Part shown: positions 23,762 through 31,293 of the stretch, piece by piece
How positions within the stretch are numbered: position 1 is the stretch's first letter
Layout: each line of letters starts with the position of its first letter
Assembly (NCBI GenBank): GCA_021801925.1
Contig: JAKABH010000009.1
Location: forward strand, 1 to 41,731
DNA from: Thermoplasmata archaeon
GTDB lineage: Archaea; Thermoplasmatota; Thermoplasmata; Lutacidiplasmatales; UBA184
Direction: 5' to 3'
Length of the DNA stretch: 41,731 nt
Position numbers and translations under genes: made by a program
Notes under the pieces: model-generated
Told to the model about the DNA's origin: nothing
The model's database searches: none
What the model saw: the letters and a program-made list of their open reading frames with translations, nothing else

Positions 23762-24528
23762 GTCCCGGACGCCGGCTCCGTAGCGGTCCCGTCCTCGAGG
23801 ACGCCGAGCGCCGGAAGCACCTCGTTCGCCGCGGCGAGCGCCCGGGCGGAGTAGTCGCCGAGCCGTTGGGCGGCCTCCTCGGAAAGCTCCAGCGCCGGCC
23901 GCCCCCAGTGGTAGGCGACGGTCGCCCCCGGCCGCAGGTCGGGGAGGAGGGCCGCCTCGAACGGAAGCCGTACTGGCCGCTCCGGCCCCCAGGCAAGGCA
24001 CGGCCCGTCCCGCCGCAGCGCGGCCGCGCGGAGCTCGAGTTCCTCCGACCCGATCCGGGTCACCGTCCCCCACGCCGGGCGGCACGATTCCATGTGGGCG
24101 ACGGTCGTCGCGACATGGCCGGTGACGTTGCCGACGCCGACGAACGCCACGTGGAAGAGGTGGTGGAGGAGGGGCTCCCGGGGCAGATGCGTCCGCAGCC
24201 GGTCGGCGAGGGAGCGGGGAAGGCCCCGCCGCTGGAGGGCGTCGATCAGCGTCCGGAACTCGGGGCGCCCGAGGCCGTCCAGCAGGTCGTTCCCGATCCA
24301 GTAGGCCTCCACCACCGCCTCGTCGAACGGGTCGCGGCCGTGGGCCCGGGCGATCGTCTCGAGGTACGGCATCAGCGCCTCGAACTGCGCCAGGGCGGCC
24401 CGGGCCGCCGGGCGGGCCGCCGGCTCGCGGATCGCCCGCTCGAGGAGCCGGTCGGCCCCGTCCGGGCCGCAGTAGCGGAGCCGGCTCGTGGCGAGGCTGA
24501 ACCGGGCGCCGAGCTCGACCCCGTCCAT
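23758..24528 (-). CDS. DUF6390-like protein of the hydrogenase neighbourhood
   Basis: 256 residues, no signal or membrane helix. Recognisable blocks: RLRYCGPDGAD near the N-terminus, AQFEALMPYLETIA, DEAVVEAYWIGNDLL, then HHLFHVAFVGVG and MESCRPAWGTV, and near the end YHWGRPALELSEEAAQRL. These match my memory of the DUF6390 family, whose members I recall near [NiFe]-hydrogenase maturation genes. The HH-x2-H cluster and two conserved-looking Cys could bind metal (inference). It is third in the hypC-EamA-DUF6390 unit, 7 bases after the transporter gene. Confidence 0.65.
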   Translation of the reverse strand: MDGVELGARFSLATSRLRYCGPDGADRLLERAIREPAARPAARAALAQFEALMPYLETIARAHGRDPFDEAVVEAYWIGNDLLDGLGRPEFRTLIDALQRRGLPRSLADRLRTHLPREPLLHHLFHVAFVGVGNVTGHVATTVAHMESCRPAWGTVTRIGSEELELRAAALRRDGPCLAWGPERPVRLPFEAALLPDLRPGATVAYHWGRPALELSEEAAQRLGDYSARALAAANEVLPALGVLEDGTATEPASGT

Positions 24529-24535
24529 CGGCGGC

Positions 24536-25510
24536 TCACGCCGTCGGCCGGGCCCGGCCCGCGACCGCCCGCCCGATCCGACGGAAGGCGGTCCCGCCGA
24601 CGGCGATCCCGACCCCGGCGACGACGACCGCCGCCCCCGCGACCTGGGCGACGGAGAACGGCGTCCCCGAAAAGGCGCTCTCGAGCAGGAACGTGACCGG
24701 GAACCCGAGGACGAGCACGGTCGTCGCCGGGCCGACCTCGACCCGCTTAAGGCCGGCATACCAGAGCGCGACGAACGCGGCGAGGAGGAGGGCGCTCACC
24801 CCGACCCACGTCCACTGCGCGCCGGAGAAGGCGGTGAGGCCGCCGACCTGGCCGGTGGCGGCCAGGTACGCCCCGAGGAACGCGACCCCGAACCCCATCC
24901 GCCCGAAGGCGACGGTCGACGACGGCAGGTCGCGGAGCGTGCGGCGGGAGAAGGTGTACTCCCCGGCCCAGAGGAGCGTGGCCGCGAGGACATAGGCGGT
25001 CCCCGGCGTCCAGAGGGGGACGTAGAACGAGAGCAAGAGCGCGTTGCCGCCGAGCACCAGCGCGGCGGCGACCGCGCCGCGCCAGTGGAGCCGCTCCCCG
25101 AGGAAGGCGACCCCGAGCACCGTCGCCGCGAGGAACAGCCCGCGGTAGGCGAACGAGGCGGTCGCCGCGCCCCCGGCGGCCGTCGCGAGGGCGAGACCGT
25201 GGAAGAACAGCAGGAACGGGATCGCGCCCCCGACCAGGCCGATCAGCGCGAGACGCCCCCAGTCGGCCCCGCGGAGCCGCCCGCGGAACGCCCGGTGGCC
25301 CGCCCAGGCGAGCGGCAGCAGGAGCAGCGCGGTCGCGAGGTTCCGGACCGTGACGAACGCATCGGAGCTCGTGCCGCGGACCGCGTAGAAGTTCACGAAC
25401 GTCGAGACGCCGCTCACGACGGCGGTCGCGAAGACGAGCGCGAGGCCGAGCCCCGAGCCGGCGCCGGCCGGGACCGGGCCGGGCGGCGCGCGGACCGCGG
25501 GGGCGGTCAC
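24536..25510 (-). CDS. EamA-family (DMT) transporter
   Basis: 324 residues with ten membrane helices in two EamA repeats (~20-155 and ~170-305). Typical stretches are GLALATAAGGAATASFAYRG with ATVLGVAFLGERLHWRGAVA in the first, and YAGLKRVEVGPATTVLVLGF with SVAQVAGAAVVVAGV in the second. The family exports or imports small metabolites; substrate unknown. GTG start 25510 overlaps the hypC stop (GTGA), which makes coupled translation with hypC likely and hints at a hydrogenase-related substrate, but a chance insertion is equally possible. Confidence 0.85.
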   Translation of the reverse strand: MTAPAVRAPPGPVPAGAGSGLGLALVFATAVVSGVSTFVNFYAVRGTSSDAFVTVRNLATALLLLPLAWAGHRAFRGRLRGADWGRLALIGLVGGAIPFLLFFHGLALATAAGGAATASFAYRGLFLAATVLGVAFLGERLHWRGAVAAALVLGGNALLLSFYVPLWTPGTAYVLAATLLWAGEYTFSRRTLRDLPSSTVAFGRMGFGVAFLGAYLAATGQVGGLTAFSGAQWTWVGVSALLLAAFVALWYAGLKRVEVGPATTVLVLGFPVTFLLESAFSGTPFSVAQVAGAAVVVAGVGIAVGGTAFRRIGRAVAGRARPTA

Positions 25511-25764
25511 GTCCGCCCCCCCAACGTCCCGTCCGCCCCGGTCGCCAACGCCCGAGCGGCCGCGATCGCCTCGAGCGCCTCCGGCTCGGGCACGAGCCGC
25601 ACGGCAAAGCCGGCCTGGACGATGACGTAGCTGCCGACCGTCGCCTCGGGGACGTAGATCAACTGGACCGTCTTCGGCGCCCCGCCCGTCTCGACCGTGG
25701 CGGTCGGGTACGCCGGGTCTCGATCGTCGATCGCCTCGATCCGGGCCGGGATCGCCAGGCACAT
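25507..25764 (-). CDS. hypC: Hydrogenase maturation chaperone HypC
   Basis: 85 residues, normal HypC size. It begins MCLAIPARIEAID; Cys2, exposed after removal of Met1, is the residue that carries the Fe(CN)2CO unit with HypD. QLIYVPEATVGSYVIVQAGFA is the family's conserved core (V-G-x-Y-V-x-V-H-x-G-x-A, with Gln for His here). It delivers the iron centre to the HydA precursor. The start is fixed by the Cys2 rule and by a TATA box about 28 bases upstream. Confidence 0.95.
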   Translation of the reverse strand: MCLAIPARIEAIDDRDPAYPTATVETGGAPKTVQLIYVPEATVGSYVIVQAGFAVRLVPEPEALEAIAAARALATGADGTLGGRT

Positions 25765-25784
25765 CGAAGGCGGACTCCAAAGGC

Positions 25785-25797
25785 GGGATATCAATCC
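25785..25797 (-). promoter_or_regulatory. TATA box of hypC
   Basis: Minus strand GGATTGATATCCC lies at the very end of the HypA-like gene and about 28 bases before the hypC ATG, so hypC can be transcribed independently of the hydrogenase structural operon. Confidence 0.6.
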
Positions 25798-26099
25798 GGC
25801 GTCGAGCCGGGCCGACGGGCGGCGATGGACGGTCCCCCTTCGGCCTCCTCGACCCGGACCTCGACCAGGACGATCGATCGGGCCCGGGGATCCAGCAGTT
25901 CCTCCGACGTCTCCACCGCGAGGGTCGCCCCCTCGGCCGGGCTCCCCCGGACGACCTCCGCCCAGTGGGCGCGCACGATGTCGGCGGGGATCGGCGCGAG
26001 CGCGCCGACCCAGAGCCGCACCGACCGGATCCGCGCCCCTCGCCCCCCGATCTCCGTGAGCTTCCGGCGCAGGTCCCTCAGGAGGACGCTCTCGTGCAC
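25791..26099 (-). CDS. hypA: HypA-like nickel chaperone lacking the zinc ribbon
   Basis: 102 residues, GTG start giving M-H-E at the N-terminus (MHESVLLRDLRRKLTEI after formyl-Met initiation), where His2 is the nickel ligand of HypA. RIRSVRLWVGALAPIPADIV and GSPAEGATLAVET continue the HypA fold. In ordinary HypA a zinc ribbon with two C-x-x-C pairs lies between the L-x-I-E strand and the final E-L-x-V-x-x-I-E-V strand. Here that segment is replaced by about 16 residues (EELLDPRARS...) and the protein has no cysteine at all. It ends in a Gly/Pro/Arg tail. It sits 10 bases after the protease gene, at the end of the hydrogenase operon. Confidence 0.8.
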   Translation of the reverse strand: MHESVLLRDLRRKLTEIGGRGARIRSVRLWVGALAPIPADIVRAHWAEVVRGSPAEGATLAVETSEELLDPRARSIVLVEVRVEEAEGGPSIAARRPGSTPD

Positions 26100-26109
26100 C
26101 GGGCCCTCC

Positions 26110-26613
26110 TCACGATCGCCGGTCGGCGGGGCGGCCGAGTTCGGCGGCAAGGCGTCGGACGACCCGTTCGGCGGCCCGACGCACCGGCGGGCTCAGCTCC
26201 GCGCCGAGCCCGAAGTCGGCCCCCTCGATCCCGAGCAGTTCGAGGCCCGGGGGTCGCCGGCCGAGGAGGTCGGCGAGCCCGATCGCCTCGGCGAGGGAGA
26301 GTCCGTGGGTCGAGCCGTACGAGGAGGGGGCGGGCGCCGGCTGTTCCGGCCCCGGCGCCCACCGGCGCACCGTCCCCGGGGGGGCTCCCGAGCGGGTCGC
26401 GTCGACGACGATCACCCGCTTGGCCCCGTCCCAGAGGTCGAGGAGACGCCCGACCTCGCCGTCGCTCTCGACGACCCGGACGGCGCTCCCGACCCGCGGG
26501 GCGAGCCGGCGCGCGACCGTGCGGCCGACAGCGTCGTCCCGGCGGAGGTCGTTCCCGATCCCGACGACGAGCGGCCGGTCGTCGGGGCCGTCCGGCCCGG
26601 CCGGGCCGCTCAT
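26110..26613 (-). CDS. [NiFe]-hydrogenase maturation protease (HyaD/HycI family)
   Basis: 167 residues. [15 protein letters not shown] carries the first nickel-sensing acidic residue (Asp after GN-x-L), [14 protein letters not shown] the second, and [18 protein letters not shown] the histidine. [17 protein letters not shown] is the usual end block. After nickel insertion it removes the short C-terminal tail of HydA following D-P-C-x2-C-x2-H. ATG 26613 overlaps the hydA stop (ATGA), so it is made together with its substrate. Confidence 0.95.
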   Translation of the reverse strand: MSGPAGPDGPDDRPLVVGIGNDLRRDDAVGRTVARRLAPRVGSAVRVVESDGEVGRLLDLWDGAKRVIVVDATRSGAPPGTVRRWAPGPEQPAPAPSSYGSTHGLSLAEAIGLADLLGRRPPGLELLGIEGADFGLGAELSPPVRRAAERVVRRLAAELGRPADRRS

Positions 26614-27914
26614 GGGCCCGGGCGCCGGCTCACGTCCAGGCGCAGGAAGTGGGTCGCGCAGGAGATGCACGGGTCGTGGTTGCGGATCGCCTTCTCGCAG
26701 CGGTCGCCGAGGGCGGCGTCGTCGAGGTCGAGGGAGCGTTCGACCAGGTGGCGCACGTCCTCCTCGATGCGGCCCTGGTTCTGGGAGGTCGGGGCGACGA
26801 TCTTCGCCTCGTCGATGCGGCCCCCCGCCCCGAGCCGGTACCGGTGGTAGAGCATCCCCCGTGGGGCCTCCGTGATCGCCGCCCCGGCCGCCGAGGCGGG
26901 CAGTGGCGGCGGCGGGGCGAACGGCCGGTCGGGCGGGCGATATCCGTCGATCAGGCGGAGCGCCTCCTCGACGGCAAGCACGACCTCGATCGCCCGGACG
27001 ACGATGCTGCGGTAGGGGTTGCGGACCGGCCCGAGCACCCCCGCCTCCCGGGCGAGGACGCGGGCCCGCGGCGACAGCCGGTCCTGGTTCAGCGCGAAGC
27101 GGGCGAGCGGACCGACGAGGTAGGCCCCGCCCCCGCGGCGGACCGAGTGCAGGGCCGTGGAGTACGGGACCTGGCGCTCCTCGAACACCTCCTCGTAGCG
27201 GTCGACCGGGAGCCGCACGCCGGAGGAGGAGACGACCTCCCCCTCGTTCATCGGATACTCGTCCGGGTGGCGGAGGGAGACGAAGTCGTACTCCTCCTCG
27301 TCGTCGGGGAACGGGAAGTCGGCGACCCAGCGCACGGTCGCCTCCGCGAGGGCGAGCGCCTCCTCGAGCTGGGGGCGGAAGGCGAACAGCTCCTCCCGGC
27401 TCGGGACCCGGTAGAAGCCGCCGATCCGCACGTTGATCGGGTGGATCGCGCGGCCGCCGAGCAGTTCCATGAGCCGGTTGCCGACCTGCTTGAGGCGGAG
27501 CCCCCGCTTCACCGCCTCGGGATGGTCGCGGGCGAGCCGGAGCGCGTCCGGGTAGCCGAGGAAGTCGGGGGCGTGCAGGAGGTAGATGTGGAGAACGTGG
27601 CTTTCGATCCACTCCCCGCAGTAGAGGAGGCGCCGGAGGTCGCGGATCGGGCCGTCGACCCGCATCCCGAGGGCCCGTTCGAGGGCGTGGCAGGCGCTCA
27701 TCTGGTAGGCGACCGGGCAGATCCCGCAGATCCGCGCCGTGATGTCGGGGGCCTCGGCAAAGTCGCGGCCCCGCAGGAACGCCTCGAAGAAGCGCGGCGG
27801 CTCGAAGATGTTCAGCTCGACCGCCTCGACGGCCCGGCCCGAGATCCGCACGGCGAGCGCGCCCTCCCCCTCGACCCGGGCGACGTAGTCGACGGCGATC
27901 GTGCGGTCGGTCAC
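26610..27914 (-). CDS. hydA: Group 3b [NiFe]-hydrogenase large (alpha) subunit
   Basis: 434 residues, GTG start. The N-terminal nickel-binding pair is in [11 protein letters not shown] (Cys63, Cys66) and the C-terminal pair in DPCISCATH (Cys416, Cys419). The remaining tail [12 protein letters not shown] is the peptide cut off by the maturation protease. [14 protein letters not shown] near residue 13 and the [12 protein letters not shown] block fit the cytosolic NAD(P)-linked sulfhydrogenase type (Pyrococcus HydA/ShyA). It carries the H2-activating NiFe(CN)2CO site. The GTG overlaps the hydD stop by 4 bases. Confidence 0.96.
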   Translation of the reverse strand: MTDRTIAVDYVARVEGEGALAVRISGRAVEAVELNIFEPPRFFEAFLRGRDFAEAPDITARICGICPVAYQMSACHALERALGMRVDGPIRDLRRLLYCGEWIESHVLHIYLLHAPDFLGYPDALRLARDHPEAVKRGLRLKQVGNRLMELLGGRAIHPINVRIGGFYRVPSREELFAFRPQLEEALALAEATVRWVADFPFPDDEEEYDFVSLRHPDEYPMNEGEVVSSSGVRLPVDRYEEVFEERQVPYSTALHSVRRGGGAYLVGPLARFALNQDRLSPRARVLAREAGVLGPVRNPYRSIVVRAIEVVLAVEEALRLIDGYRPPDRPFAPPPPLPASAAGAAITEAPRGMLYHRYRLGAGGRIDEAKIVAPTSQNQGRIEEDVRHLVERSLDLDDAALGDRCEKAIRNHDPCISCATHFLRLDVSRRPGP

Positions 27915-28705
27915 GGTCGCCCGCCCCGCGCCCGAGCCGCCTCGCCCGCCGCCCGGAACGCCGGCGCCGCCGCGGTGAACGTCTGGAAGAGCCGCTCGAC
28001 GGCCGGCGGCGCCATCCCGAGCGTCTCCAGTTTCGGGAGGAGGCCGGCCGGGTTCGCCCCCTCGGCCGGGCCGAAGCAGCCGTAGCAGCCCCGGTGGAAC
28101 CCCGGACAGATCGCCCCGCACCCCGTGTGGGTGACCGGTCCCAGGCACGGCGTCCCGTGGGCGACCGTGACGCAGACGCGGCCCCGGCGCTTGCAGTCGA
28201 TGCAGACGCTGTCGGTCGGCAGGTTCGGGGCGCGGTGGGCCAGGACCGCGCCCAGGATCTCGAGCAGCTGGCCCTTGTCGATGGGGCAGCCCCGCAGCTC
28301 GAAGTCGACCGGGACGTGGGCGGAGATCGGCGTCGACGTCGCGAGGGTCCGCACGTACTCGGGGCGGGCGTAGACGACCCGGCGGAACTCCTCCACGTCC
28401 GCGAAGTTGCGGAGCGCCTGGATCCCCCCCGCGGTGGCGCAGGCACCGATGGTGACGAGGAGCCGGGAGCGGGCCCGGATCTCGCGGATCCGGACGGCGT
28501 CGTCCGGCGTGGAGATCGACCCCTCGACCAGGGAGACGTCGTACGGGCCGTCGACCGCCCGGCTCGTCGCCTCGTGGAAGGTGGCGATCTCGACGCGGTC
28601 GGCGATCGGGAGGAGCTCGTCCTCGCAGTCGAGGAGCGTGAGCTGGCAGCCGTCGCACGAGGCGAACTTCCAGACGGCGAGGCTCGGGCGGACCGGGTCG
28701 GGCAT
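27911..28705 (-). CDS. hydD: Group 3b [NiFe]-hydrogenase small (delta) subunit
   Basis: 264 residues. Proximal-cluster ligands begin with SCDGCQLT (Cys17, Cys20), GACATAGG and RGCPIDK. Further cysteines in [30 protein letters not shown] and GCYGCFGP supply two more Fe-S clusters, as in HydD/ShyD. It passes electrons from the NiFe site to HydG/HydB. There is no Tat signal, so the enzyme is cytosolic. Start abuts the hydG stop with no gap. Confidence 0.96.
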   Translation of the reverse strand: MPDPVRPSLAVWKFASCDGCQLTLLDCEDELLPIADRVEIATFHEATSRAVDGPYDVSLVEGSISTPDDAVRIREIRARSRLLVTIGACATAGGIQALRNFADVEEFRRVVYARPEYVRTLATSTPISAHVPVDFELRGCPIDKGQLLEILGAVLAHRAPNLPTDSVCIDCKRRGRVCVTVAHGTPCLGPVTHTGCGAICPGFHRGCYGCFGPAEGANPAGLLPKLETLGMAPPAVERLFQTFTAAAPAFRAAGEAARARGGRP

Positions 28706-29566
28706 CTACACCTCCCGCCGGTCGAGCCGGTCGCGCACCGCCGCATACGGGAAGACGGGCCCGGTCCGGCACACGAAATCCGGACCGAACTGGCAGTGCC
28801 CGCACAGGCCGATCGCGCACTTCATGTTCCGCTCCATCGAGAGGAAGATCCGCTCCGGCGGCACCCCGGCCTGCTCGAGCGCCCGGGCGGTGAGCCGCAG
28901 CATGATCTCGGGGCCGCAGAGCAGCGCGCTCGTCCGGGCCGGCTCGAACCGCGCGTCGGGCAGGCGGGCGGTGACGAGCCCGACGTCGCCGTACCAGTCC
29001 CGGCCCGCGGCGTCGACCGTCACCTGGATCCGAAGGTCGTCGCGGCGGCGCCACGCCTGCACCTCGTCGTAGAAGACCAGGTCCTTCGGGCTGCGGGCGC
29101 CGTAGATCACCTCGAGCCGGCCGTAGCGTTCCCGGCGGGCGAGGATCGCGAGGAGCGCCGGCCGCAGCGGCGGCAGCCCGAGGCCGCCGGCGACCACGAC
29201 CACATCCCGGCCGGGGAGGTCGTCCATCGGCCAGCCGGTCCCGTACGGCCCCCGGACCCCGACCGTCTCGCCGGGGGCGGCGCCGGCGATCGACTCGGTG
29301 ACCTTCCCGGCGACGCGGACGGTGTGGACGAGCTCCGTCGGCCGCGCGGGATCGCCCGCGATCGAGATCGCCGCCTCGCCGACGCCGAACCGGTACAGCA
29401 TGTTGAACTGGCCCGGCGCGAACGCGGGCGGGGCGGTCCCGGTCGGGGCGCGCAGGGTGAGGGTCACCGTGTCGCCCGTCTCGGCGACCCGGCGCTCGAC
29501 CCGATACGGGGTCGGCCACCACGGGTTGGAGCCGGCGGCCGGCGCCGCCTCACCGACGATGGACAT
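28706..29566 (-). CDS. hydG: Group 3b hydrogenase gamma subunit, FAD/NAD(P)-binding
   Basis: 286 residues. A ferredoxin-reductase-type FAD domain (~15-105; [20 protein letters not shown] includes the R-x-Y/F-S-like flavin loop) leads to the NAD(P) domain ([20 protein letters not shown]). The C-terminal [2Fe-2S] motif is [14 protein letters not shown] with [10 protein letters not shown]. It exchanges electrons with NAD(P)H, making the complex bidirectional. ATG 29566 lies inside the 3' end of the preceding gene (17-base overlap). Confidence 0.95.
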   Translation of the reverse strand: MSIVGEAAPAAGSNPWWPTPYRVERRVAETGDTVTLTLRAPTGTAPPAFAPGQFNMLYRFGVGEAAISIAGDPARPTELVHTVRVAGKVTESIAGAAPGETVGVRGPYGTGWPMDDLPGRDVVVVAGGLGLPPLRPALLAILARRERYGRLEVIYGARSPKDLVFYDEVQAWRRRDDLRIQVTVDAAGRDWYGDVGLVTARLPDARFEPARTSALLCGPEIMLRLTARALEQAGVPPERIFLSMERNMKCAIGLCGHCQFGPDFVCRTGPVFPYAAVRDRLDRREV

Positions 29567-30023
29567 CGAGCACCTGCACGCGGGCCATCTCGAGCCGTTC
29601 GGCGAGGACGGGGAGCAGTTGGCGGAGCAGCCGGAGCCCTTGGAGGGGCTCGGCGTCGATCGCGGCCCGGAGCGGGCCGGCCTCGATCGCGAACAGGCGG
29701 GTCGCCTTGAGCGCCCGCGCGTCGAACCGCCAGCGGTGCGGCGGGACGAGCCACGACCACCCGATCACCTCCCGGGGCCCGACCGTCTGGATCGTGAGCG
29801 GCGGCCCGCCGGGCGAGTGGAGCTCGAGGGCGATCTTGCCGTCGCGCACGAGATAGAAGGCCCGGGCGGGGGTCCCCTCGCGGAAGAGGATCGCGTCCGG
29901 ATCGAGGGTCCGCTCCGAGACGGCGGGTTCCAGCCGACGGAGGAACTCCGGCTCGAAGCCGTGGAAGAACGGATGGTCGTCGAGGCGGGGCCGGTCGGAA
30001 GGGGGGGAACCCGTCGCGGTCAT
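29550..30023 (-). CDS. Cyclic-nucleotide-binding-fold (Crp-like) protein without DNA-binding domain
   Basis: 157 residues. A cNMP-binding beta-roll is visible at ~30-125: LDPDAILFREGTPARAFYLV then VRDGKIALELHSPGG. The phosphate-cassette region reads GPREVIGWSWLVPPHRWRFD then ARALKATRLFAI; the usual G-E-x-x-x-L and R-x-A phosphate contacts are altered, so true nucleotide binding is uncertain. No HTH follows; the protein ends in one helix. It is embedded between hydB and hydG with overlaps at both ends (4 and 17 bases), so it is made in step with the enzyme and may bind or regulate the complex (inference). Similar genes occur in other 3b hydrogenase operons as I recall. Confidence 0.85.
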   Translation of the reverse strand: MTATGSPPSDRPRLDDHPFFHGFEPEFLRRLEPAVSERTLDPDAILFREGTPARAFYLVRDGKIALELHSPGGPPLTIQTVGPREVIGWSWLVPPHRWRFDARALKATRLFAIEAGPLRAAIDAEPLQGLRLLRQLLPVLAERLEMARVQVLDVHRR

Positions 30024-31171
30024 GGAGCGGCCTCCGGCGGCGCGACCGCGGTCGGGTCGGCGCGGATCGCGCGGACCTCCTCGGTAAGGTCGATCCCGAC
30101 GGGACACCAGGTGATGCACCGACCGCAGCCGACGCATCCCGAGGAGCCGAACTGGTCGTGCCAGCTCGCGAGCTTGTGGGTGAGCCATTGCCGGTAGCGG
30201 GAGAGGCCGCTCTGGCGGACGGGCCGGCCGTGGACCTGGCTGAACTCGAGGTTGAAGCAGGAGTCCCAGCGGCGCCACTTCTCGGTCCGGTCGCCCGCCA
30301 GCGACGGGACCTCCTCGGTCGTGCTGCAGAAGCAGGTCGGACAGGCCATCGTACAGTTGGTGCAGCTGAGGCAGCGGCGGGCGACGTCGGCCCAGCGCGG
30401 ATGATCCGGATGGTCGAGGAGCAGCTCCCGGACCCCCGCGGGATCGAGGTGCCGCCCCACCTCCGCGGCCGCGCGGGCGACGGCCGCCTCGGCGGCGGCC
30501 ACGTCGGCCGCTCCCGCGGGCTCGGTCGGCACCCGGTCCAGCACGGCCGCGCCCGCCTCCGAGCCGACCTCGACCAGGAACCGGTGCGGGCCGGGGTCGA
30601 CGATCTCGGTCAAGGCGAGGTCGTGGTCGGACCCGACCCCCGGGCCGGTCCCCATCGACGTGCAGAAGCAGGTCGGCGCCGCTCCGCCGCACTGGACGGC
30701 GATGCGCAGGGTCCGCCTCCGGCGTCCGTGGTAGCCGGGGTCCGGCGCGGTCCGGTCGAAGACCCGGTCGCTGATGCGGACCGCCGCGAGGTCGCAGGCC
30801 CGCATCCCGAGGAAGGCGTCGGCGACCGGCTCGGCCGCGTCGGGCTCGAGGCGGAACGACGTCCCGTCGGCGACGGCGGACCAGAGGCGCTCGCGGGGAG
30901 GAAAGAGGTACTTTTTCCAGCTGTGCGGGCCGACCGTGTAGCCGAAGACGGCGGCATCGTCCCGCCGAACGAGCCGGTAGGTGCCCGCGTCCTGGCGTTC
31001 CGTCCAGCCGATCGGCAGGTCCGTCTCGTCCCGGATCTCCCCGAGCACGATCGCGCCGTCACGCAGCGTCGGCCCGACGACCCGGTAGCCGCGCTCGCGC
31101 AGCGCCGTAAGGAACGCGGGGAAGTCGGCGCGCAGCAGGCGACGCCGCTCCCCGACCGCGTTCGGTGCCAT
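30020..31171 (-). CDS. hydB: Group 3b hydrogenase beta subunit, ferredoxin-like
   Basis: 383 residues. The C-terminal half has two 4Fe-4S motifs, CLSCTNCTMACPTCFC and CVGCGRCITWCP, matching HydB/ShyB and the related anaerobic sulfite reductase subunit A. The N-terminal half includes GYTVGPHSWKKYLFPP and FLGMRACDLAAVRI, and PTCFC around residue 165, all family-typical. It relays electrons between the hydrogenase module and HydG. First gene of the operon; ATG 31171 follows a TATA box at 31212-31224. Confidence 0.95.
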   Translation of the reverse strand: MAPNAVGERRRLLRADFPAFLTALRERGYRVVGPTLRDGAIVLGEIRDETDLPIGWTERQDAGTYRLVRRDDAAVFGYTVGPHSWKKYLFPPRERLWSAVADGTSFRLEPDAAEPVADAFLGMRACDLAAVRISDRVFDRTAPDPGYHGRRRRTLRIAVQCGGAAPTCFCTSMGTGPGVGSDHDLALTEIVDPGPHRFLVEVGSEAGAAVLDRVPTEPAGAADVAAAEAAVARAAAEVGRHLDPAGVRELLLDHPDHPRWADVARRCLSCTNCTMACPTCFCSTTEEVPSLAGDRTEKWRRWDSCFNLEFSQVHGRPVRQSGLSRYRQWLTHKLASWHDQFGSSGCVGCGRCITWCPVGIDLTEEVRAIRADPTAVAPPEAAP

Positions 31172-31211
31172 GCGTAGGTCCAGCGACCCCCTCGAAAACA
31201 GGGAGGAACGG

Positions 31212-31224
31212 CGGAATAAGTACG
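31212..31224 (-). promoter_or_regulatory. TATA box of the hydrogenase operon
   Basis: Minus strand CGTACTTATTCCG, about 45 bases before the hydB ATG, which implies a leader of roughly 15-20 bases. Confidence 0.5.
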
Positions 31225-31261
31225 CTCGGTGAATCCGGTCTGACGGGGCCCGGGCGAGCGG

Positions 31262-31270
31262 GGTTATCCG
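31262..31270 (+). promoter_or_regulatory. TATA box of fhs
   Basis: GGTTATCCG-type element at 31263-31270, about 28 bases before ATG 31294. It is only about 45 bases from the divergent hydrogenase TATA box, so one bound regulator could affect both. Confidence 0.5.
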
Positions 31271-31293
31271 CCTCCGCCTCCCTCCGTTCCTCC

